Both the position numbers and the translations under genes were made by a program. Below, piece after piece: positions 57,057 to 64,000 of a stretch of DNA of 64,000 nt; position 1 is the first letter of the stretch; each line of letters opens with the position of its first letter. Under the pieces are notes generated by a model that made no database searches, had not been told where the DNA came from, and saw only the letters and a program-made list of their open reading frames with translations. Origin of the DNA: Cyathus striatus (Eukaryota > Basidiomycota > Agaricomycetes > Agaricales > Nidulariaceae); assembly GCA_025738555.1 (NCBI GenBank), contig JAOVFP010000012.1, forward strand, positions 1,240,001-1,304,000, written 5' to 3'.

Positions 57057-57606
57057 TGTAGAGGTAACAACTAGCTTGATGCCTAAACAAAGAAATATGT
57101 AAGCGAGTCGGTGAACATCCGTTCGACCTCGGGTGTTCTAAGGTGTCGAGAAAGGAGGGTAAATTTAACTGGATTGGGAGGGAGTAGTTACATGATATTT
57201 AAAGAAAACTAAAATAAAGAGAGTACTTAATAAGGAATAGTTGAATAAAGCGGAAATTAATAGTGTTGAGATTGTAGATTGTTGAAAGAAAAAGGAAAAG
57301 TTTGAAACATAAAGCATACCAATGAATTGAAAGAAAATTTATAAAATAGAAACTTGAGGAGAGGGACGACACGGACACTGGTAAGGTGAACTGCGGTATT
57401 TAGTGGAGCTTGGTAGTGCGCAGTACCGATGATCTTGAGTAATTGCGGCGTTGCGGGCGATACAGGAGTGTCGGCGTTGAAGGGAAATGAGAGAGGGAGA
57501 ATGCGCGCGAATGCGAACAAACGCGTCGACGCGCGCATCAGCTGATTACGTAATAGAAATTGTAATATGTCGATTTTTGTAGTGCAGGCGAAACGCCTGC
57601 TCTACA
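57057..57606 (-). repeat. LTR, right copy (5' LTR with respect to gag)
   Basis: 550 bases matching 53544-54093, with the same TGTAGAGG and CTCTACA termini. In the minus orientation it lies upstream of the gag ORF and should contain the promoter. Confidence 0.92.
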
Positions 57607-58373
57607 GCAAAAGAGGTGCAAATAAAGGTGAGGCAATTCTCGTCGAGGAAGCATGCCTCATCGAAGAATTCCTGAGTCAGTTGCATCGGCAATGGATGAC
57701 TAATATTGCCATATTAAGTAATTTATTACCTTATATGGAAATGCTTATATAATGCGGCGGAATTCACTTCGGACAAAAATTATAACTCCTTCAGTTTTGA
57801 GAATTTTGAAATTCTGTCTGGGCATATTGTTCCTTACGCCAAAAGAATCATTTTGGCTAGAGGAATAAGAAAAAAAATTGTTTCCCACGATGTTATATCA
57901 GTTGTTCCAAAGTGGAGGTGACTAAGTGCCCTGCACCATAGCGTACGAATAAATTTGATAAGAATCACTTGGGCTGTTTAATAGTTTCAGTTCGTGAGTG
58001 ATAATACAAGTATGGGTTGAATATTTAACCCCAGTGAAAACTTGCACCGTGATCTTCTGTGTGTGTCTGAACTTGATCTGAACTTTTTGAGCAAATCTGT
58101 GCCGTTCTGGGTAAATCTGCGCATTAGCTGTGCCAAGATGTATCCATCCACCCAATTCGCTCTCCTTATGGTTTCCCACATAGTAAATGTACACAACCCC
58201 GCCGTCTGTTTATTGCATGGCTCTCCTTTGCTCTCCTTTGTCTGACTGTTTCTTCTGTCTCGATTCCGAGTCAATATGATTAATCAATTACACATATTTG
58301 CCCCTTTGCGCACTGCCAAACAACGCGAAGCTATCTGGTCCGTGCACACTACATTGTTCCTGTCAATTCCATC

Positions 58374-58505
58374 CCCACTTCGACACTTCTTCCTTCCTTT
58401 CCCCCATCTACCTCCCTTTCTTTCCCTCCTTCCCCTCCTTCCCCTCCCTCCTGTTCTCCCTCTCCGTCTCCACTATCTGCATCCTCCTCTCCTTCTCTCC
58501 ATCTG
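58374..58505. repeat. Pyrimidine-rich low-complexity tract
   Basis: CT-only or nearly CT-only sequence for about 130 bases, made of CCCTCCTT-like units. It recalls the CT tracts inside the insertion at 29.7-31.3 kb. No coding potential is credible. Confidence 0.5.
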
Positions 58506-58559
58506 TTTCTGTGGCGTGTGTTGGGGTTGCGTAGGCCTGCTGTCTTTTCAGACTTTCAC

Positions 58560-60000
58560 GCGCTTTGACACCATCATATCATAGGCCTGGAGACTCTCGC
58601 TTCTTGCAACATGACGGACACGCTCGTTCACTAATAATGTATGTGATAACATACCTGCTCTCTCAGTCTCCATCTCGTCATGAACATGCATACAATCACG
58701 TTAATTAAGTGGTATCATGGAGTTTACCCTTGGCAAATGAGGTTGCCCAGGTAAGTTCCTACTTGAATAGCTGATTCTAACCTTTCTAATCGTGTATACA
58801 TGCCACAGATTATATGTTTTAGATCTCCAAATCGACATGTCACATCACTGGCTCCTTCCCGCCTTCCGCTGTGCCCTCGCTTCGTCTCCGATTTCTAAGT
58901 TAAGCACCTCAAAATTATGCGAGGGTGGTTAGCTGTCTTTATGTTGATCTGTGGTGCTGTCGTGGAGTGGGTTGGATAGGAAGTGGCTAGGTAGAATATA
59001 GTTTATGGTATATCTAGATAATCATGTATTTATGGATAGAATAATAAATATAATGTTATTCAATTCATATGAAATTCAGAACATCTCAGAGTGGCACAGA
59101 CAGACACCGAACCATTTAAAAATTGCACAAATCTGCACAGATACGCTCGGAAATATTTCTGGAAAATCCGTGTCAGGCTGTGTTTGACTGCATGGAAATA
59201 TGACTCAGCATTTCTCGGATCTTCACAGACACGCCCCGACCAGCACAGTGCTAGTTTCCACTGGGATTTAACAGCAGCATAAGTTGACAGCTGTAGTAAT
59301 ATGATCTATTTAAAAGCGATGAGTGGAGGCATAGTACGTGCTCAAGCGCTCACTGCTTAGAGGTTTCTTAGGGTTTCTTGTCACTTGATCAGGGTTCTGA
59401 CGTTGATTTGTCAACTGAAGCTTGAAGACCGCCTAGTGGCTGACATATCCACTCCACGATGTTGCGAGTAGCGATGTCTACTCACCTCTACACGCCCAAC
59501 ACATGCATTTAAAGATAGAACCGCGGAAAGATGACAAAAAGTTCTCTCGTCATTTAGAGTTCTCTTTCAGATTCCTAGAAGTAGAACACGCACTGCTAGT
59601 TTGCTGCTAGTTGTCATGCTAGCAGACGCCACAACTTTCACCCAATCGCAATTTTAACATATGCTGGTGTCTACAAACAATCTTTACGGTATGTTTTTCT
59701 TCTTTCTCCCGTTGTTCTGATCTCTGATTGTGCGGTAGAAAGTGGGGATTAGAACGACGGCGAAGATGTGATGTGATCGGGGTCCGGGCAGTAGTATGTA
59801 CAACGTGAGACAACGTGGTACGTACGCTAGCGCTTACGAATTACTATTAGCTTACGCATTTCACATGACTACCAAATTGACTAGATTACTGTGTAACATG
59901 ATCGTCGCCATAAGTAAAAATAAAAGCAACGCAACTCGCCCTGGCCTCATTCACAACACACTCCTTCTCCCTCCCACAGCCCATCCACCCACCTTCCTTC
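58560..60000. other. Intergenic region upstream of the AIF-like gene
   Basis: No gene recognised. The last 60 bases before the AIF-like start are C-rich (CTCCCTCCCACAGCCC), as in many fungal promoters. Confidence 0.4.
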
Positions 60001-60010
60001 ACCAACAAAC

Positions 60011-61347
60011 ATGTCCTCAACAAAATCCATAGTAATAATCGGCGGAGGACACGCAGGAACAACTCTTGCGCGCCTCCTCTCCCCTAAACTCTCTCCGGAG
60101 AAGTATACGTTGACACTCATCAACCCCCGTCCTTTCTCAATATGGCTTCCTGCGATGATACGCATTTCCACTTCGCCTCAGGACGAGCTCGAAGAGAAGG
60201 CTCTTATGCCTTACACCCATCTCTTCCAGAAGACAGGCACCATCGTGCAAGGTGAGGTCAAGAGCATCAAGAAAGATGCCAGTGGTGGTTCCGTTGTATT
60301 GGATAATGGCGAGGTGATAAAGTTTGATATTTTGGTGCTTGCTACGGGATCTATATGGGAAGGCCCGTTGCATTTGCCGAATGAGAGGGAGGAGATTGAT
60401 AAGGCGCTGAAGAGGGAGAGGGATGAGGTTGCTAATGCGAAGAGTGTTGTGTTGGTTGGTGGAGGTGCTGTTGGTAATGGTACGTTCTTCCCCTTTATCT
60501 TTGTTGCGAAACTAATCCCCCTTCGCAGAATACGCTGGTGAAATCAAAGACATATACCCCGTACGTACCCTCCCTATATGCTTTTAATACAGCTCATAAC
60601 ATACCACGCACAGGATACGGAAGTAACAATTGTCCATGGCGACTCTAAACTCCTAAACGCCGCTTATCCCGACAAGGTCCGCGACAAGATGGCGGATAAC
60701 GTCCGCGCACGCGGTGTGAAACTTGTTCTAGGCGAGTACATCGACAGCACAGAGACCAAGGACGGCGTCGTCACCTGCAGAAGCGGAAAGACAATTCCCG
60801 CTGACCTTGTCGTACGTCCCATTCCCCCTTCCTCCCCTTTCTATACATCCACCTTACCCCCCACCACCCCCTTTAGATCCCAACCCGCGGCCCCAGACCC
60901 AACACAGCACTCTTCCACGCCCTAGGCGAAGGCACACTAACACCCACAGGCCAGGTCAAAGTAAATAAACACCTCCAACTCCCCGCTTACTCCGACATAT
61001 TCGCCCTCGGCGACATAGTCGACATCAAAGAACAGAAACAAGCAGCGAAAGTAGCTGGGCACGCTGCCGTTATTGCTGATAATATTCTTCTTGCTCTTGG
61101 GGAGCGTAAGGGGACATTGAAGGAGTATAATGGGGGTGCTGAAATGATTGTGATTACGAATGGAAAGGTGCGTTTTTTTTTGGTTTGTAAAAGAGATGGG
61201 GTGCTGATGAGGTGGATGTAGGATGGGGGTGTGACGTATATGGGATTCTTGTGGGGTTTGTTGTTTGGGAATTGGGTTACGAAGACATTGAAATCGAAGA
61301 CGCTGTTGGTTCCTATGGGACGGAGTGCTATTGGACTTAAAGATTAG
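60011..61347 (+). CDS. AIF-like FAD-dependent NAD(P)H oxidoreductase
   Basis: Exons 60011-60479, 60529-60560, 60614-60811, 60877-61167 and 61222-61347; 371 residues. A two-Rossmann flavoprotein: the FAD site IVIIGGGHAGTTLARLL at the N-terminus, ATGS near the end of the first domain, the NAD(P)H site VVLVGGGAVGNEYAGEI, and the late FAD motif DIFALGDIVD. Length and order match the AIF2/AMID (FSP1) branch of apoptosis-inducing factors rather than the larger mitochondrial AIF; no targeting sequence is seen. The proteins of this branch reduce quinones using NAD(P)H and have been tied to oxidative stress and cell death. The donor at 60480 was chosen over 60476 because it restores GGAVGNEYAGE. Confidence 0.9.
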
Positions 61348-62125
61348 GCATTTGGATTTTGGATTTCTTATTCCGGTTTCACTTTTTCTTTCTTCGTACA
61401 CACATGGGATTGGATTTGGATTTTTGATATGGTAATTAGTTGTTACTACGTATGTGCCTGATATATTTATGAAGTTGCTGAAGATGAATTGGCATGTAAC
61501 CTTAGTATAACCTGGCTTACAGTCGCCGCGAGCCTGTAAGTTTAACGCAACGCGCGTTCATAATATCGGTGTCACGTTATCTCGTACTTTGGGCACATGA
61601 TCATATCTCGCTAGCACTGCTTTGGTTTTCGAATTGTTCTCGAACGAACTGCTTGACAACTTGCCGCTGGGGCCGTCCAAGTTGGGTTCACAACAATTCT
61701 TTACAAACTAGTCTTTCGCTATCGTGCCTTCAACTATTCAGTTCAATGCTTGACTTTAGCGAAGAGGCTCTTCTGAATCAAACTGCGGACTGTGGAGGGG
61801 AACGAAGTCCCGCCGGTTATTCTAACATGATCAACGGGCTTGGCGGCCTTACATTTCTCGGTGACTTTGATGAGAGAGAATTGTAAATACTGGCCACTGC
61901 GAAAAGTCTTGGTCTCTTGTTTTGATGTTCTCCTGGGAGCTGCGAGGGGGTACATACCACTTCAAGCTGCGGACCCCAGTCGGCTATTGCTGCGTACGCA
62001 ATAGACGAGCACGTCGCGACGACCAGAATAGGTGATGGTTGTCTACAGTGACTGCGTTCTATAAACTCACTACGCGACAGAATTGTGAAGTTGCAATACT
62101 ATGATTCAAGACATGCCAACCTGGG
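61348..62125. other. Intergenic region, no gene recognised
   Basis: Spacer between the AIF-like gene and GST copy 3. No exon or repeat was supported. Confidence 0.45.
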
Positions 62126-62128
62126 GGG

Positions 62129-62136
62129 TATATAAA
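62129..62136 (+). promoter_or_regulatory. TATA box of GST copy 3
   Basis: GGGGGGTATATAAACG contains TATATAAA at this site, 74 to 81 bases before the ATG. Confidence 0.6.
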
Positions 62137-62209
62137 CGCTACGATGATGAGCAGCAATGAAAGACAACAAGAAATATCTTCTTAGTACTACTCGATTACA
62201 CAGTAAACA

Positions 62210-62995
62210 ATGCTCACTTTCTACGACATTCCATCCAAAGTCCCAGGCCAAGCTTGGTCTCCGACTAACTGGAAAGTCAGGTATTAACTTTGCTATAAAT
62301 CTCCATCTGACATTTTACTGAACGCACCTATCAGATTCGTTCTTAACTACAAAAAGCTCGAATACAAGACAGAATGGATCGAATACCCAGATATCGAGGC
62401 ATTCTGCAAGGAACATGGTATCCCGCCCACTGCTAGCAAGCCTGACGGTACCGGATACTACACCCTCCCAGCCATCCACGACGACAAGACGGGTATCTAT
62501 ATGGCCGATACCTTCCCCATCACTCAGTACCTCGACAAGACGTACCCCGACACTCCAGCTGTCGTCCCAGCCGGCACCGAAGCTATCGTAAAAGAAATCA
62601 TCGATACCAACTTCCCCAAGCTTCATCCTCTTATTATGTTCGCGTTCTACGAGATGACTCAGATCACCAACCCTATCAGCGGGGAATACTTTGAACGTAC
62701 TCGCTCCGGGTTCTTCGGCAAGCCAGTGAAAGACATTGTTCCCACTGATGAAGCCAAAGTTCAGACTTTGGAACTGATCAAGAATAATCTTGGAGAAATC
62801 AATGCGTTGTATAAAGGGAAGTATATTATGGGTGATAATCCGACTTTGCCTGATTTCGTATTCGCTGCTACGTTCTTGGGCGTGAAGATTTTGCTTGGAG
62901 AAGAGAGTGATGTTTGGATGGAGGTTGCGAAGTTTCAGGGAGGGAAGTGGGCTGGGCTTTTGGATGATTTGAAGGCTTATCAGGGTGTTATTTAA
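62210..62995 (+). CDS. Glutathione S-transferase (fungal etherase-like class), copy 3
   Basis: Exons 62210-62280 and 62335-62995; 243 residues. Starts MLTFYDIPSKVPGQAWSPTN, followed by FVLNYKKLEYKTEWIEYPDI, YYTLPAIHDDKTGIYMADTF and the C-domain KGKYIMGDNPTLPDFVFAAT. The single intron splits an Arg codon exactly as in the other copies. It is an intact member of the same family as the genes at 43-45 kb, 17 kb away, and faces another copy tail to tail. Expected activity is glutathione conjugation or binding of aromatic compounds in the cytosol. Confidence 0.9.
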
Positions 62996-63247
62996 GCCCG
63001 ACGGTCAATCAGCGGTCGTCTCTAAAATCAGTTTGGAATGCTTGTGATTGATTAGAGCTTTATGGACTCCATTTGAATGTTATTGGTCGTCATACCTTTT
63101 AACTTGAGTGTCTCAGTCTTCAAGTTTAGACTGGTATCGACATCAATGCTGGCACATGAAGTATAATAGGGGAGGAGCCACAGGGTACGACTTCGCCGCC
63201 CACAGCAGCCTCAGGAATGCTTCTCTACTGGTATTTAAGCCGGTACT

Positions 63248-64000
63248 TTAGACCACAGCTTGATATGGTTTCATGTCTTCCAACAACCTAGCCCAGCGAC
63301 CTCCCTGCCAACTTGAAACCTCCTTCCACTCGTGACTATCATCCCCGTACACAAGCTTTACACCTAGTAACCAAGCCGAAATAGCAAAATCTGTATATGT
63401 CGGACTATCCCCCATAATGAATTTCTTTCCTCCGTTCTTGTCGTACGATTTCTTTATGTCCTCCATCCCAGTTTTGACTGTCTCCAAAGCCTGAACGCGA
63501 GCCTCGCCTTTCGGAGCAATTTCTTGAAGCGATTTATTACTGTTAACGTAGGCAGGCCTGGTTTCGTTAAAGTACACGGAGCTAACCGGGTTCAGGATGG
63601 TGGTAATTTGAAGAAACAAGACAATCATATATGGTCTCCATTTAGAAAAGTATGAGTCGATGAAGGCTTGCATCAATGCCTCTGTTCCAGCTGGAACGAC
63701 GACAGGAGTGTCCGGATATGTCTTGTCGAGATACTGAGCGATTGGGACTGAATCTGCTAGGTAAACTCCCGTTGTGTCGTCGTGAATAGCGGGGAGGGTG
63801 TATAATGGGCTGCCATCTGGTTTTTTTCCTGTCGGCGCAATTCCGTGCTTCTTGGAGAACGCTTCAATATCTGGATATTCGACCCACTCTGTTTTGTGGG
63901 GAAGTTGCTTGTACTTGAGTATTAATCTAAGAAAACGATCGGCAATGATTTCAATATCGTTTGCGGAAGCGTACCTTATCCTCCAATTAACCGGAGACCA
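63248..64000 (-). CDS. Glutathione S-transferase, copy 4 (5' end cut by the window edge)
   Basis: Exon 2 is 63248-63926 and the visible part of exon 1 is 63975-64000 (WSPVNWRI, then R across the intron); the intron is 48 nt. The text LILKYKQLPHKTEWVEYPDI and LPAIHDDTTGVYLADSVPIA matches copy 2 more than copy 3. KKFIMGDSPTYTDFAISAWL is the conserved C-domain segment. About 15 N-terminal residues lie outside the window. Open throughout, so presumably functional. Tail-to-tail with copy 3, about 250 bases between stops. Confidence 0.88.
   Translation of the reverse strand, partial: WSPVNWRIRYASANDIEIIADRFLRLILKYKQLPHKTEWVEYPDIEAFSKKHGIAPTGKKPDGSPLYTLPAIHDDTTGVYLADSVPIAQYLDKTYPDTPVVVPAGTEALMQAFIDSYFSKWRPYMIVLFLQITTILNPVSSVYFNETRPAYVNSNKSLQEIAPKGEARVQALETVKTGMEDIKKSYDKNGGKKFIMGDSPTYTDFAISAWLLGVKLVYGDDSHEWKEVSSWQGGRWARLLEDMKPYQAVV

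Larger units (their letters stand above)
53544..57606 (-). mobile_element. Non-autonomous gag-only LTR retrotransposon (TR-GAG type)
   Basis: Two 550-base LTRs (53544-54093 and 57057-57606) enclose one long ORF on the minus strand encoding a Gag-like protein and nothing resembling protease, reverse transcriptase, RNase H or integrase. The whole unit is 4063 bases, inserted into the ORF of the surrounding DNA transposon with a 4-base duplication GCAA (53540-53543 and 57607-57610). Three bases inside the upstream LTR the minus strand reads TGGAGCCCACCGCGAGG, a possible primer-binding site by its TGG start. The matching LTRs imply a recent insertion mobilised by enzymes from another element. Confidence 0.88.
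53064..57940. mobile_element. DNA transposon remnant with 40-base TIRs, split by an LTR element
   Basis: The left end, 53064-53103, and right end, 57901-57940, are near-perfect inverted repeats (one mismatch, GGGCGCTTAG against GGGCACTTAG, in the part compared). They begin TATGGTGCAGGGC; a TA duplication is possible because TA abuts TGGTGCAG on the left and CTGCACCA on the right. Without the inserted LTR element the remnant is only about 0.8 kb. It carries the start of an ORF (MPGRSKAQK, stop, then AKARKKLGLYDDIL and RRWEHRTIRWVNAYLEGL) that continues after the LTR element as KEVQIKVRQFSSRKH. The ORF resembles accessory proteins next to transposases of basidiomycete DNA elements; superfamily not assigned. 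Confidence 0.75.

Noticed and set aside
58040..59240. Possible inverted similarity between GTCTGAAC...AAATCTGTGCC and GGCACAGACAGACACCGAAC
   Set aside because: Only short words match and the alignment breaks up; not enough for a TIR element.
1..64000. tRNA, rRNA, CRISPR array
   Set aside because: No T-loop consensus with a plausible cloverleaf, no rRNA-like stretch and no regular direct repeat/spacer array was seen by eye.

Overview
The window looks like nuclear DNA of a mushroom-forming basidiomycete (Agaricomycetes). The evidence is dense GT-AG introns, nearly all 46-65 nt; a FunK1-type fungal kinase; a three-member family of DUF6534-like membrane proteins; fungal GSTs related to the etherase-like class; an F-box family; a CE8 pectin methylesterase; a GH35 beta-galactosidase; and a non-autonomous gag-only LTR element. 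No rRNA, tRNA, CRISPR array or bacterial feature was seen. Genes were assembled by hand from splice sites and frame continuity. Every exon list given as a complete gene sums to a multiple of three.

Layout, left to right. 0.8-3.3 kb: a truncated relic of a basidiomycete hypothetical-protein family, an intact ankyrin-repeat gene, and a patch of short relics copied from genes further right. 3.7-6.8 kb: FunK1 kinase (minus). 7.1-10.7 kb: two tandem 9-exon zinc-independent MDR oxidoreductases (minus). 11.5-15.7 kb: 18-exon GH35 beta-galactosidase with a 5-nt microexon (minus). 18.5-23.3 kb: two DUF6534-like genes of 19 and 18 exons, many of 10-40 nt; a third lies at 39.8-41.8 kb. 26.3-32.5 kb: an intact F-box gene and a broken paralogue split by about 1.6 kb of pyrimidine-rich DNA; a third copy survives only as a 3' scrap at 25.9 kb. 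33.0-34.3 kb: pectin methylesterase (plus). 34.5-36.4 kb: flap endonuclease FEN1 (minus). 36.7-37.9 kb: SDR oxidoreductase (minus). 38-39.6 kb: nested small inverted-repeat elements, including a TA-flanked MITE. 43.0-45.1 kb: a GST pseudogene and an intact GST. 45.7-48.5 kb: an inverted-repeat element and a hAT relic with an intact 8-bp target duplication. 48.8-50.9 kb: a cytochrome P450 complete except for one in-frame stop. 51.1-52.6 kb: a damaged MYND zinc-finger gene. 53.1-57.9 kb: a small TIR DNA transposon interrupted by a gag-only LTR retrotransposon with apparently identical LTRs. 60.0-61.3 kb: an AIF-like FAD oxidoreductase. 62.2 kb to the end: two more GSTs, the last cut by the window edge.

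The functional theme is wood or litter lifestyle (GH35 and CE8 for plant cell-wall sugars; P450, GST, MDR and SDR for small-molecule detoxification) plus fast-turnover lineage-specific families (FunK1, F-box, DUF6534) and one conserved housekeeping gene (FEN1). The least ordinary features are the chain of microexons shared by the DUF6534-like genes, the 5-nt exon at the active-site region of the beta-galactosidase, and the nested transposon at 53-58 kb.
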